Part shown: in pieces, positions 1 through 9,618 of the stretch
Position numbering within the stretch: the first letter of the stretch is position 1
How the letters are laid out: every line of letters begins with the position of its first letter
From: TMP-7 sp038212445
GTDB lineage: Bacteria > Acidobacteriota > Terriglobia > Bryobacterales > Bryobacteraceae
Length of the DNA stretch: 64,000 bases
Assembly (NCBI GenBank): GCA_038212445.1
Contig: JBBQUM010000002.1
Span: 1 to 64,000, forward strand
Reading direction: 5' to 3'
The notes under the pieces: generated by a model
Told to the model about the DNA's origin: nothing
Databases searched by the model: none
What the model saw: only the letters and a program-made list of their open reading frames with translations
Translations under genes and position numbers: made by a program

Positions 1-177
1 CGCCCCGGCTACTACGATTCCCTTTTACCTTAAGACCAAGAAGCCGCCTTCGGCGAGCAGAAGAGGATCTTCGGGTCGTATCAACTGATGCGGACAGATC
101 ACGTGTGAACAAAACCGGACAAGTTGACTAACTACCGACACCGCCCCTGTCCCACACTCTCCGCCAGCCGCTCGCAC
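1..177. other. No confident gene; possible decayed 3' end of an upstream gene
   Basis: No convincing gene is visible between the window edge and the GH2 stop codon. Plus-strand frame 1 reads RPGYYDSLLP, a TAA at 31-33, and then a protein-like stretch ending in QLMRTDHV and a TGA at 106-108. This could be a gene tail interrupted by a stop, or chance. I do not recognise a family. The last part contains the near-palindrome TCACGTGTGA (99-108). Confidence 0.25.
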
Positions 178-2583
178 TTATTTTATAGCGGCGAGTGTGG
201 CGTGCGCCGGAGTCAACCCCGGTGATTCCGCCGAGACTTCAATTTTGCCTCTTCCATCCGATGGCCGCACGATGAGCAGCGCGAGTCCGCTGAAGGCTTT
301 ACGCTGATCCGCTTGAAAAGGTTCAAGCGATGTGGCGTCCCCGTTGTCCACGGCTTCGCGGCCTCCCTCGCCCGTCACGCGAAAGGTGATGAGGTTGGCC
401 GCGCCGGGACAAAGGTTACCGTTCTTATCCTCTACTCTTACCGTGATAAACGCTAGATCACTGCCGTCGGCGTGCAGAGTGACGCGATCCGGACTCAACT
501 TCAACCGCGCCGGCACGCCCGCCGTCTTCACCTCGTCCACCGCTACCTGCTTACCTTCACGATAACCCACCGCCCGCAAATTACCTGGAGCGTACGGCAC
601 GTCCCACTGCAGTCGATAGCGCGTCGTGAACCTCTTCGAGTCGCTAACGTACGGGTTCACTGGGATCACGACTCGGTCGGTGCCCAGCTTCTTCCGCCCA
701 AGTGATTTGCCGTTCAGGAAAAGCTCGACTTCCTGAGCATTCGTATAAGCCATCACTGGAATCGACTGGCCCTCACGTCCGGCCCAGTTCCAATGCGGCA
801 ACAAATGAAGCACCGGTTTCGCAGTCCATACGCTCTGATACAGGTAGTACCGGTCCTTGGGGAAGCCGGCCAGATCGACTATGCCGAAATACGAACTGCG
901 CGCCCAATCATCCTTGCCGCCATACGGCGTCGGCTCTCCCAGATAATCAAAGCCTGTCCAGACGAACTCGCCGAGCAGTCCTGGATTGCGCTCCTGCGCT
1001 TCAAACTCGACATCCGGACAGTACGCCCAGGGCGGCGCCACAACGTCGTAACTGGTCACCTGGGTGGACGGATGCTTGTCGTAGGCTTCAAGCGGCAAGT
1101 GATACACGCCGCGCGAACTCACACAGGAAGCGGTCTCCGATCCATAAATGATCCACTTCGGGTGCTCGCGGCGAATCTGGTCATAGTACATCGGCTTGTA
1201 GTTGAAACCGGGCAGGTCAACTTGATCGGCAAGTCCGTTCTTGATCGCCCCGGTCCACTCGTTGAAGCCGGAAGTGGTGGGCCGCGGCGGATCCTCCTCA
1301 TGGGCATAGCCGGTGAGCCTCTTGGCAATCTCCCAACCGTCCGCCCTTCCCTGTTCCGGTACTTCGTTGCCGATGCTCCACATGATGATGCTGGGATGGT
1401 TACGATCGCGCCGGATCATGTCGCGGAAGTCGCGCTCGCCCCACTCGTCAAAAAACTTCGCCGCGCCGTTCTTCACCTTCGGAATACGCCACATATCGAA
1501 GCCCTCATCCATCACCAGCACGCCGAGCCGATCGCAGGCGTCGAGCAGTTCCGGCGCCGGCGGATTGTGGCTGGTACGAATGGCATTCATGCCCATCGCC
1601 TTGAGGATTTCGATCTGACGCTCGATGGCGCGGGTGTTCACGGCGGCGCCTAGTGCGCCCAAGTCGTGATGGTTACAGACGCCTTTCAGCTTCACTGAAC
1701 GGCCGTTCAGCAGGAAGCCTTTCTCTCGATCGAACTCAATCGTCCGGATGCCAAAGGGAGTTTCGTAGCGATCAAGCGCCTTACTGTCTTGCCGCACCGT
1801 CGTGATCGCTTTGTATAGATAAGGGTGCTCGATATCCCAACGCATGGGATTCCGCACCTTCAAAGTCAGCGCTACCATTTGCGGTACGGAATCGGTGGCA
1901 GAAGGCGATGTCACCGCGGACGCGTTCGCAACCGTCCGGCCCGAGGCGTCCTGTATTTCGGTAACGACGTCTGCTCCGCCGCCGCCGAAAACCTGCGCGA
2001 TCAACACCACCGTCGCCATTGCATCCGTCACTTCTGGCGTCTTGACGAAGGTGCCCCAATGGTCGACGCGAATTCGGTTGGTCGCCACCAGCCAGACATT
2101 GCGGTAAAGACCGGCGCCGGGGTACCAGCGCGATGAATCGGGTTCCGGGCTGACGCGCACCGCGATAACGTTGTCGCCTTTCTGCGGACGGAGATCCACC
2201 GCAAAGCTAGCGTAGCCGTAGGGCCGTCCGCCGACCCTCGTGCCGTTCAAATAGACCGTCGAGTTCGACATCGCACCGTCGATTTCCAGGCTGTAAAGAA
2301 GGTCGCTACTGGCAGGAACAACGAAGTGCTTGCGATACCAGCCGGTGCCGTCAATCGGCAGTCCACCGGTATTCGAATTGTGTTTCTTGTCGAAAGGACC
2401 CTCAATCGCCCAGTCATGCGGCAGGTTTAGTTTGCGCCAACCCGAGTCTTCAAAGGCAACGCGTTCGGCACCCACGACATCGCCCTTAAGAAAACGCCAG
2501 CCGCTGTTGAACGACGTCCGGCGATCGGCGGCGGATGCGGCTAGTGTGAGCGAGATGGCTAATAAGACGAGACGGGTACGCAT
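178..2583 (-). CDS. Secreted glycoside hydrolase family 2 (beta-galactosidase-like)
   Basis: An 801-residue exo-acting glycosidase predicted to release beta-linked sugars such as galactose outside the cytoplasm. The start at 2583 was chosen because the protein then opens with a signal peptide (MRTRLVLLAISLTLAASAAD); an upstream in-frame start would add ten poorly fitting residues. The order is GH2 sugar-binding jelly roll (about 25-180), Ig-like domain, and TIM barrel (about 280-600). Visible GH2 landmarks are GVCNHHD, the NAIRTSHNPP block, the acid/base Glu in SIGNE (about residue 407) and the likely nucleophile Glu in YGSE (about 483). The C-terminal part looks like DUF4982 and an invasin/Ig-like domain. 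Beta-galactosidase fits best, but beta-glucuronidase or beta-mannosidase specificity cannot be excluded. Confidence 0.9.
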   Translation of the reverse strand: MRTRLVLLAISLTLAASAADRRTSFNSGWRFLKGDVVGAERVAFEDSGWRKLNLPHDWAIEGPFDKKHNSNTGGLPIDGTGWYRKHFVVPASSDLLYSLEIDGAMSNSTVYLNGTRVGGRPYGYASFAVDLRPQKGDNVIAVRVSPEPDSSRWYPGAGLYRNVWLVATNRIRVDHWGTFVKTPEVTDAMATVVLIAQVFGGGGADVVTEIQDASGRTVANASAVTSPSATDSVPQMVALTLKVRNPMRWDIEHPYLYKAITTVRQDSKALDRYETPFGIRTIEFDREKGFLLNGRSVKLKGVCNHHDLGALGAAVNTRAIERQIEILKAMGMNAIRTSHNPPAPELLDACDRLGVLVMDEGFDMWRIPKVKNGAAKFFDEWGERDFRDMIRRDRNHPSIIMWSIGNEVPEQGRADGWEIAKRLTGYAHEEDPPRPTTSGFNEWTGAIKNGLADQVDLPGFNYKPMYYDQIRREHPKWIIYGSETASCVSSRGVYHLPLEAYDKHPSTQVTSYDVVAPPWAYCPDVEFEAQERNPGLLGEFVWTGFDYLGEPTPYGGKDDWARSSYFGIVDLAGFPKDRYYLYQSVWTAKPVLHLLPHWNWAGREGQSIPVMAYTNAQEVELFLNGKSLGRKKLGTDRVVIPVNPYVSDSKRFTTRYRLQWDVPYAPGNLRAVGYREGKQVAVDEVKTAGVPARLKLSPDRVTLHADGSDLAFITVRVEDKNGNLCPGAANLITFRVTGEGGREAVDNGDATSLEPFQADQRKAFSGLALLIVRPSDGRGKIEVSAESPGLTPAHATLAAIK

Positions 2584-2617
2584 GATTTCGGATGTCCGCC
2601 TCTGTTCTATCACACCC

Positions 2618-5600
2618 CTATTGCGTGATCTCCGGACTCGCGTATTGCAGAATGCTCCGCTTCCTTAGCCCTCCGTGCCAGTCAAATCGGTATTGGACGG
2701 TGACTGAGGTTTGGTAGCCATGTACCTTCTGACGATTTACCTGATTCTCGAAGAGAAACAGCTCGACCTTGGGAACCAGGCTGAAGTTGCCGATCACCGG
2801 TATGGTAAGCGAGTTTGTGAGCACATCGAAATATCGCGTGTCGTTAGGCAGGTCGCCCGTTCGCGAGAGGTAAAAGTTCCCCGCGTTCTCGATCACGTAG
2901 TCGAACTTATCCAGTAACAGCGGGACGTGCACGCGCGCATTCAGGAACAAGCCTGACTGCCGGCGCCCCTGGGCCGTCGTGGAGAATGCCAGTCCAGGCA
3001 CATCGGCGATGGTCAGATTCTTATTCGCATCACTCGAAAGACAGGTATCGGGGTCCGACGGTTTACACGACGTGCCACCGAGCTTCAACTCCTGGATCTG
3101 TTGATAGCGTCCGTACTGGACGCCGCTCTCCACCCAGCTCTGCTTACCTTCATAGCGCAGTCCCACCTTGCCAAACAGGGCGTTCTTGCGGGGCAAGGGA
3201 CGGCGGTCGAAACCATCGCTCAGCTTGAATAACACGAAGGGACTGGCCAGTTCGGTTTCGAGCCGTACCGAGGTCAGCAGTTTCAGGCCGGTGGTATTTT
3301 TCTGGCCGCGTGGAATCAGGCGACCGGTCATGCCCGCCTCAAATCCCATCAGGTTCTTCGAACGGCTGAGCGCGTATGGCTCGTTCACCAGTGCAACGTC
3401 GTTGCCGCTCTGGTCCTTCGTCTTGAACACCTGACGGATGGCGATCGAATCGAACGCGGCATCGCTCTGAGCGAAGGGCTGCCACTCCGGGCGCTCCTGC
3501 TGTGCCCTCACGAGCCAGTCGAAGGTCCACTCGGTCTTCTCCGGCGCGCTGGCTTCGGTAGGTTGGACGCCCGAGAAGCGGTCCTGCAACTGCGCCTCGG
3601 TGAGGCTGTGTAGATTTCCTTGAAAGCCGAAGTCCGCTCTGTCCAGCCGGACCTCGATCACGGGCCGGTTCTGTACACGCTTCTCGTCCGGCCTGGCGCT
3701 GGCGAGCAGATTGTGATTGAGCCAGTTCTGACTGGTCCAGTCGGTCAATTTGCCGCCGGCATTGAGCCCTTTGGGAATGAATGCCGGCGAGGCCTCGATG
3801 TCGTCGAAATAGTCGGCGCTCGAAATCGGCGGACGGCAGGTGGCGCCGGAAAGTGTACCCTTGAGCGATTCGCAGAACAGCGAACTGATTTCGTAAAGAT
3901 AGGTATCCTTGAAGATGCTCGGCTCGGGCACTGGCGGGACTTTCAGAGCTTCGTAGCCGGTATCGCCGGCGCTCAGAAAGTCGGTGGTGGCCACCAGGTA
4001 CAGCCGCTTGTCGTCGACAGGTTTTCCATTAATCACAAACGCCTTGGTGTCCTCGTCTTTGAAGACACCCAGCTTCCGCACGGCGCGGCCATGTTCCTCG
4101 TCGTCGCTGAACTCGTCGGACTCACGCGCTTCCAGTTCGTCCGACCGCGCCAGCACCGCCTTGATGGCAGCGCCGGTCAGCGGCCGGCAGCGCAGCAGGT
4201 CGCCTTTCCAGAGCAGTTCGTCGGTGAGCGTTTGTAGCTGATCCGGTTCGGGTCCGGCTGCGCCATAGTAGGCCGGGTCGAACAAATCGCGCTGTTGCAG
4301 CATTGCGACATCGGCGTGGCAATGCCTCCGCATCGCATCAAGCACCGCCGTCTCAACCATCGGGCGGACGTTGTAATTTTGATTCTTGTCGCGCTGCACT
4401 TCGACATTGCCGGTTCCCGAAATTAACTCGATGAGTGAGTCCGTCGCGTGATAACGCGGCCGCGAAATCTTCGCGTCTGAATCGCTAAGAACCATGTTGT
4501 GAACATGCACCGACACGCCTTGAAACCGCAAATCCGTCTGGGTGGGATTGATTAACGCCCGGTTCGGCTTCGAAGGTAGGAAGGCACGCCGCGGCGTGAG
4601 GATCAAGGGGGTGCGTCCGATTCTCAGGTCGCCCTCCATCGGCACGCTCGCCCGCTCCCGGTCAGCCGCCCCGACAATCACCTGCACCCGGTTTCGCAAA
4701 TGCCTCGCCAGTTGCTCCACCTTGCCCGGCGGCATTTGCGCCAGCACAATCTTCTGACGCGCGCCGCAACCAGCGTCGGCGTCGCAAAGATCCAGCGCCT
4801 GTCTCAGCGCATCAACAGGATCAGAGGTCGCTGCTAGCGTGGAATACTGCTTATTCTTGTTCCTCCAGGAATAGTTCAGCTCACCGACGCCGTCGAGCAG
4901 TTGCGGATCCACCACACCAAACAAGACAGCCGCTGAGTCCCCCGCATCCGAGAGCGTGTAAGGCTCGTTGAAGAACGGCTGAGCGACTTCGAACTGCCGG
5001 CACATCGTGTCCTTCGAACTGAAGTCTTTTTCTAACTTGGATGCACACGCATACCACCGCCCCACCTCAAACCGGCCCGTGCCGGTCCTCCGGAACTCGA
5101 GCGATGTTCCGTCCTCGCTCACATTGTCTGGGCCCACACACGCCGGTTTGGGCTCGAACGTTCGCGGCAGTTCGCCGGGACAAACCCATACATGCTCAAC
5201 CACGCGTTCGCGATTGGTCGCCTTCGTGTTCAAGCCGCGATCTGAATCGTCTTCCACAGTGTAGATACGCTGCTGCTGTTGCTGCGTCACCTGGCTTCCG
5301 GCGCGTTCGACTTTCCGTTCCGTCACCCGCGTAATCCGCACGCCGTTCGAAATGACAAAGCGGCGCATGTACGGCAGCGGTTTCTTTGGCAGAGCGAACG
5401 CCGCATCTCCAAGTTCCGCCCCGTAGTTCAGCGGCGGCGCGGGCTTGGTCACTTTATCTGGAGGGTCCATCAGGCGCGTCTCCACCTGCAGATTCACGGC
5501 GAGCATCGCGACAGTGCGCAGTTCACCTGCGGGCGTTGCGAGATACTTCGCCAGTTGTCTGAGGCGCTGCGCACCGAAATAGAAATCCTCCCTCCCCGGC

Positions 5601-5971
5601 ACCGTGGCGGCAAACCCGGCCAGCCGCAGAAAACATCCGACATTGTCGAAATCGGGCGGTACCTTCTGCTGGTCCTTCGGGGTCAGGTGGCCGGCGTCCC
5701 CGAGCATGCGCGCGTACAGGTCTGGGCCGAAATTATCTCCCATGCTCAGCAATAGCTTGCCCTGGGAATTATCCGATACCTCATGGAGAAACTTCTCGGC
5801 AGCGGCGTTCGCCGCGCTACGCTCGCAGGTCTGCTGCCCGGCGCCCTGAATGTCAGGGGATCGGAAATATCCGAGGGTGCGTCCCGTGTAGACCAGCGTC
5901 AATGCGCCGTCGGCGGCGATGGCCGCACAAGCGGCGGCCAGCAGGATCGCCATCGTTCGAAAAAACTGCAT
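2618..5971 (-). CDS. 5'-nucleotidase/metallophosphatase-like protein with C-terminal outer-membrane-barrel-like region
   Basis: A 1117-residue exported protein (signal peptide at MQFFRTMAILLAAACAAIA; start 5971 preferred over 5992). The N-terminal half follows the plan of 5'-nucleotidases: the GDNFG motif near residue 75 is kept, and a 5_nucleotid_C-like region (TDELLWKGDLLRCRPLTGAAI, then DFLSAGDTGYEAL) lies near 560-700. The family's first metal-binding D-x-H motif is replaced (VYTGRTLGYF), and the usual GNHE motif reads PGREDF, so normal metal-dependent catalysis is doubtful. The last 300 or so residues alternate polar and hydrophobic positions and end in a barrel-like strand (VQYRFDW), suggesting an outer-membrane domain. 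It is transcribed divergently from the glycosidase at 6019. Function unknown. Confidence 0.75.
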   Translation of the reverse strand: MQFFRTMAILLAAACAAIAADGALTLVYTGRTLGYFRSPDIQGAGQQTCERSAANAAAEKFLHEVSDNSQGKLLLSMGDNFGPDLYARMLGDAGHLTPKDQQKVPPDFDNVGCFLRLAGFAATVPGREDFYFGAQRLRQLAKYLATPAGELRTVAMLAVNLQVETRLMDPPDKVTKPAPPLNYGAELGDAAFALPKKPLPYMRRFVISNGVRITRVTERKVERAGSQVTQQQQQRIYTVEDDSDRGLNTKATNRERVVEHVWVCPGELPRTFEPKPACVGPDNVSEDGTSLEFRRTGTGRFEVGRWYACASKLEKDFSSKDTMCRQFEVAQPFFNEPYTLSDAGDSAAVLFGVVDPQLLDGVGELNYSWRNKNKQYSTLAATSDPVDALRQALDLCDADAGCGARQKIVLAQMPPGKVEQLARHLRNRVQVIVGAADRERASVPMEGDLRIGRTPLILTPRRAFLPSKPNRALINPTQTDLRFQGVSVHVHNMVLSDSDAKISRPRYHATDSLIELISGTGNVEVQRDKNQNYNVRPMVETAVLDAMRRHCHADVAMLQQRDLFDPAYYGAAGPEPDQLQTLTDELLWKGDLLRCRPLTGAAIKAVLARSDELEARESDEFSDDEEHGRAVRKLGVFKDEDTKAFVINGKPVDDKRLYLVATTDFLSAGDTGYEALKVPPVPEPSIFKDTYLYEISSLFCESLKGTLSGATCRPPISSADYFDDIEASPAFIPKGLNAGGKLTDWTSQNWLNHNLLASARPDEKRVQNRPVIEVRLDRADFGFQGNLHSLTEAQLQDRFSGVQPTEASAPEKTEWTFDWLVRAQQERPEWQPFAQSDAAFDSIAIRQVFKTKDQSGNDVALVNEPYALSRSKNLMGFEAGMTGRLIPRGQKNTTGLKLLTSVRLETELASPFVLFKLSDGFDRRPLPRKNALFGKVGLRYEGKQSWVESGVQYGRYQQIQELKLGGTSCKPSDPDTCLSSDANKNLTIADVPGLAFSTTAQGRRQSGLFLNARVHVPLLLDKFDYVIENAGNFYLSRTGDLPNDTRYFDVLTNSLTIPVIGNFSLVPKVELFLFENQVNRQKVHGYQTSVTVQYRFDWHGGLRKRSILQYASPEITQ

Positions 5972-6018
5972 GGTTTGTTCAGCGTAAATCATTCTGAAAT
6001 GAGTACGGGAAGTTTAAG

Positions 6019-8457
6019 ATGTTACTTCGATCTATGACACGCTTCATCCTGCTTCTGCTTGCGGCGTCAACGGTGCACGCCCAGAACCTGGACGCACTAC
6101 GCCGGGGTTTTCGCACCCCGCCTGAGGACGCGAAAATCATGATGCGCTGGTGGTGGTTTGGACCCTCGCTGACGCGCGCGCAAGTGGATCGCGATCTTCA
6201 AAAGATGAAGGAAGGCGGAATCGGCGGCGTGGAGGTTCAACCGGTCTACCCGCTGTCTCTCGAAGGTAACTACGCCTGGCTGTCGGATGAGTTCATTGAT
6301 CTGCTACGCTACACCCGCGAGCGGACCGCGGCACTCGGAATGCGAATGGACCTGACGCTCGGCAGCGGTTGGCCTTACGGTGGTCCGCACATTCCCGTAT
6401 CCAAGGCCGCTGGACGCCTGCGAATTGACCGCATCAACGTCCCGGCGGGCGCATCGCACGTCAAGGCTCCCGCGCTCAGCGAGGGCGAGTCGCTCATTGC
6501 CTACTTTGTCGGCAGCAAGCAAATCCCAAATCTCGAAGCTGTACTCAAGAGCGATCGAGCTGTCACCGTCACAGCGTTCATCTCCAGCCGTTCGGGAATG
6601 CAGGTAAAGCGGGCCAGCATGGGAGCTGAAGGCTTTGTCCTCGATCACTACGACCGCAGCGCCCTCGACGCTCACTTGAAGACTGCCGGCGACCGCCTGA
6701 TGCAGGCCTTCGACAAGAAGCCTCCGCGCGCGGTCTTCTCCGATAGCCTCGAAGTATTTGCATCCGACTGGACTCCGAATTTTCTCTCCGAATTCAAGAA
6801 GCGCCGCGGCTACGACATAACGCCTCATCTGCCGGCGCTCGCCGACGATCTGCCGGACAGCGGTGCGGTCCGGAACGACTGGGCCAAGACACTCACTGAG
6901 TTGTGCAATGAGAACTATCTCGCGCCTTTGAACGAATGGGCACACAAGCACGGCACACTGCTCCGATCGCAGACCTACGGCGTTCCTCCCGTGTCCCTCG
7001 CCAGTCAGTCGCTCGTCGATCTACCCGAGGGTGAGAAGCCTCACTGGCGTCTCTTCACGCCCGCACGCTGGGCCTCCTCAGCTGCTCATCTTTACGGCAA
7101 GCCGGTAGCATCCACAGAGACATGGACTTGGCTCCATTCCCCCGCCTACCGTGCCACCCCACTAGACATGAAGGCTGAAGCCGATCTGCATTTTCTCGAA
7201 GGCATCACGCAGTTGGTCGGACACGGTTGGCCTTCGCCTGCCGGCACCGCGTTCTATGCGGCCGCCGTCTTCAGCGATAGCAATCCCTGGTACACAGTGA
7301 TGCCCGATGTCGCGGCGTACCTGCAGCGCGTAAGCTGGCTCCTCAGACAAGGCAAGCCCGCCAACGATGTCGCGATTTATCTTCCCGAGGCCGATGAGCG
7401 CGCGAAGTTCACGCCCGGTAATGTCTCCCTCGACCGGGCCTTTGAAACCCGACTGCACATCATCCGCGACGTCCTCGATGCCGGCTTTAACTTTGATTTC
7501 ACCGACGACGAGGCCATCGAGCAACTCGGCATCACGCACCCTGTGCTGGTGCTGCCGAACGTTGAACGCATGAGCGCCGCCGCGGCTCAGAGAATCGCCG
7601 GATACAAAGCCAAGGGCGGGATTGTTATTGCGTACAAGAGCCTGCCGTCGCTCGCGCCCGGCTTAAACGACAAGGCTCCGCAGAAACTCGACGCCATCTT
7701 GACCGATGATGTGAAGGCTGCCTTGACCGCGGCCGTGAAGCCCGATTTTACTGGCGTCGACGGACTCGGTTTCATCCATAGGAAGACGGCTGATGCCGAC
7801 ATCTACTTCGTCGTCAATACGACCAACCGGAAGCTCCCCGCTGATTTCTCGTTCCGTGCAGTCGGCCCGCGCGAGATCTGGGATCCGGTGACCGGGGAGA
7901 CGCTCCAGCCAACGGCTGAGCTGGCTGCCTACGAATCACGGGTAGTCGTGGTCTCGAAAAACGCCGTAAGCCAACCCAAAGCGGTCGAATCGGTACGGGA
8001 GATCAAGCTGGAGGTGACCTCCGATCTGTGGCCTGAGTTCTTCTCCGGCGTACGCAAGTACGTAACAAGTTTTAACTACACGGGCGGCGGACGTCTATTC
8101 CTCAGCTTCGGCGAAGGAACGCCGCTGGATGGTGCACAGGGTAACAGGCCGGGAATGCGAGCTTGGCTGGACAGTCCAGTTCGGGAGGCTGCCGTGATCT
8201 TTGTCAACGGGCGGAAGTCGGGGTCGGTGTGGAAGCCCCCTTACGAACTCGACATCACGCACCTCATCAAGGCCGGCCAGAACACGCTACGAATCGAAGT
8301 CGCCAACACGCGTATGAACGAGCTGGCCGGACAGTCGCTGCCAAATTACAAACTGCTCAACCTGCGCTTTGGCGAACGCTTCCAGCCCCAGGATGTAAAT
8401 CAGATCAAACCGCTGCCGAGCGGCATCACCGGACCCGTGAAACTGGTTATCAGATAG
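6019..8457 (+). CDS. Secreted GH106-like glycoside hydrolase (alpha-L-rhamnosidase-like)
   Basis: An 812-residue exported glycosidase. It begins with a signal peptide (MTRFILLLLAASTVHA); the ATG at 6034 is an equally plausible start. The N-terminal block RWWWFGPSLT followed by DLQKMKEGGIGGVEVQP is typical of GH106-like alpha-L-rhamnosidases of plant cell-wall degraders. The C-terminal region (about 700-790) has a galactose-binding-like jelly roll: VNGRKSGSVWKPPYELDIT and AGQNTLRIEV. It probably removes rhamnose from pectic polysaccharides such as rhamnogalacturonan. The gene ends 19 bp before the KDG-kinase-like gene, so the two may be co-transcribed. Substrate specificity is inferred from family resemblance only. 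Confidence 0.8.
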   Translation: MLLRSMTRFILLLLAASTVHAQNLDALRRGFRTPPEDAKIMMRWWWFGPSLTRAQVDRDLQKMKEGGIGGVEVQPVYPLSLEGNYAWLSDEFIDLLRYTRERTAALGMRMDLTLGSGWPYGGPHIPVSKAAGRLRIDRINVPAGASHVKAPALSEGESLIAYFVGSKQIPNLEAVLKSDRAVTVTAFISSRSGMQVKRASMGAEGFVLDHYDRSALDAHLKTAGDRLMQAFDKKPPRAVFSDSLEVFASDWTPNFLSEFKKRRGYDITPHLPALADDLPDSGAVRNDWAKTLTELCNENYLAPLNEWAHKHGTLLRSQTYGVPPVSLASQSLVDLPEGEKPHWRLFTPARWASSAAHLYGKPVASTETWTWLHSPAYRATPLDMKAEADLHFLEGITQLVGHGWPSPAGTAFYAAAVFSDSNPWYTVMPDVAAYLQRVSWLLRQGKPANDVAIYLPEADERAKFTPGNVSLDRAFETRLHIIRDVLDAGFNFDFTDDEAIEQLGITHPVLVLPNVERMSAAAAQRIAGYKAKGGIVIAYKSLPSLAPGLNDKAPQKLDAILTDDVKAALTAAVKPDFTGVDGLGFIHRKTADADIYFVVNTTNRKLPADFSFRAVGPREIWDPVTGETLQPTAELAAYESRVVVVSKNAVSQPKAVESVREIKLEVTSDLWPEFFSGVRKYVTSFNYTGGGRLFLSFGEGTPLDGAQGNRPGMRAWLDSPVREAAVIFVNGRKSGSVWKPPYELDITHLIKAGQNTLRIEVANTRMNELAGQSLPNYKLLNLRFGERFQPQDVNQIKPLPSGITGPVKLVIR

Positions 8458-8476
8458 AATTGTCTCTTTCACCCTC

Positions 8477-9511
8477 ATGTCTAACTTAGTCGTCACTTTT
8501 GGAGAAATCATGCTGCGCCTGGCGCCTCCTGGCTTCGAGCGCTTTCTACAGTCGCCGCAATTCGTCGCGACATTCGGCGGCGGCGAAGCCAACGTCGCTG
8601 TCTCCGTGGCCGGCTTCGGAATTCCCGCGCGATTCGTCACAGCGCTGCCGCCCTCCAATCCGATCGTCGACGCTTTCGCCGGCGAGATGCGGCGCTTCGG
8701 CGTCGATCCGTCGCACATCGTGCGCCAGAAGGGACGCTTCGGTATTTACTTCGTCGAACCAGGGGCCAATCAGCGTCCCTCCAAGGTGGTCTACGACCGC
8801 GAGGGTTCGTCCATCGCCTTGGCCAAGCCAGGCGACTTCGACTGGACAAAGATCTTCGTCGGCGGCACGTGGTTCCACATTACCGGCATCACACCGGCGC
8901 TCAGCCAGAGCGCAGCCGACCTCGCTATCGAAAGCGCGAAAGCTGCCCGATCCGCAGGCCTGAAGGTGTCATGTGATTTGAACTACCGCAAGAACCTCTG
9001 GAAATACGGCAAGCAGGCTAAGGAAGTCATGTCGGAGTTGTTCAAGTACGTCGATGTGGGTGTGGCGAACGAAGAGGATTGTCAGATGTCGCTCGGCATC
9101 CAGAATGCCGCCGACGTACACTCGGGCAAGCTCGATCACGACCAGTACAGAAAGCTCGCCGAGACCGTCCTCGAGAAATATCCGAACCTTGACATGCTTG
9201 CGATCACACTGCGCGAATCCAAGAGCGCGTCGCACAATGGCTGGGCCGCTTGCCTGCACGATCGCAAGGACTTCCAGCTAAGCCGGCACTACGAGATCAC
9301 ACACATCGTCGATCGCGTGGGCGGCGGCGACTCCTTCGCCGGCGGCCTCATCTATGGCTTGCTCAACCTTGGAAGCCATCAGGAAGCACTCGAATTCGCC
9401 GTCGCGGCGAGTTGCCTGAAACACTCGATACCGGGCGACTTCAACCGTTTTTCAGTCGACGAGGTCCAGGCGCTCGCCAAAGGCGGCGGCTCCGGCCGCG
9501 TACAGCGCTAG
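8477..9511 (+). CDS. kdgK: PfkB-family sugar kinase, probably 2-dehydro-3-deoxygluconokinase
   Basis: A 344-residue cytoplasmic ribokinase-family (PfkB) enzyme, most like 2-keto-3-deoxygluconate kinases, which phosphorylate KDG to KDPG at the end of uronic-acid and pectin breakdown. The N-terminal GEIMLRL and GGGEANVA (about 34-41) match the substrate-binding start of KdgK. The C-terminal signature VGGGDSFAGG carries the catalytic Asp (about 285). It directly follows the GH106-like glycosidase, which supports pectin or rhamnogalacturonan use. Fructokinase or another PfkB specificity remains possible. Confidence 0.85.
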   Translation: MSNLVVTFGEIMLRLAPPGFERFLQSPQFVATFGGGEANVAVSVAGFGIPARFVTALPPSNPIVDAFAGEMRRFGVDPSHIVRQKGRFGIYFVEPGANQRPSKVVYDREGSSIALAKPGDFDWTKIFVGGTWFHITGITPALSQSAADLAIESAKAARSAGLKVSCDLNYRKNLWKYGKQAKEVMSELFKYVDVGVANEEDCQMSLGIQNAADVHSGKLDHDQYRKLAETVLEKYPNLDMLAITLRESKSASHNGWAACLHDRKDFQLSRHYEITHIVDRVGGGDSFAGGLIYGLLNLGSHQEALEFAVAASCLKHSIPGDFNRFSVDEVQALAKGGGSGRVQR

Positions 9512-9523
9512 CATGATCCCGAT

Positions 9524-9535
9524 TCACACGTGTGA
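9524..9535. repeat. Perfect 12-bp palindrome TCACACGTGTGA
   Basis: The palindrome lies 13 bp after the kdgK stop and 83 bp before the barrel pseudogene start. A shorter relative, TCACGTGTGA, occurs at 99-108. It could be a regulator-binding site; nothing else in the sequence shows a function. Confidence 0.35.
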
Positions 9536-9618
9536 CCTTGCACGGCACACTCTGAAACGTCTTTGTAAAGAAAATAGAAGAGTTCTTGAACCGCCCGGCA
9601 TGTGCCGTTGCCGGAGCA

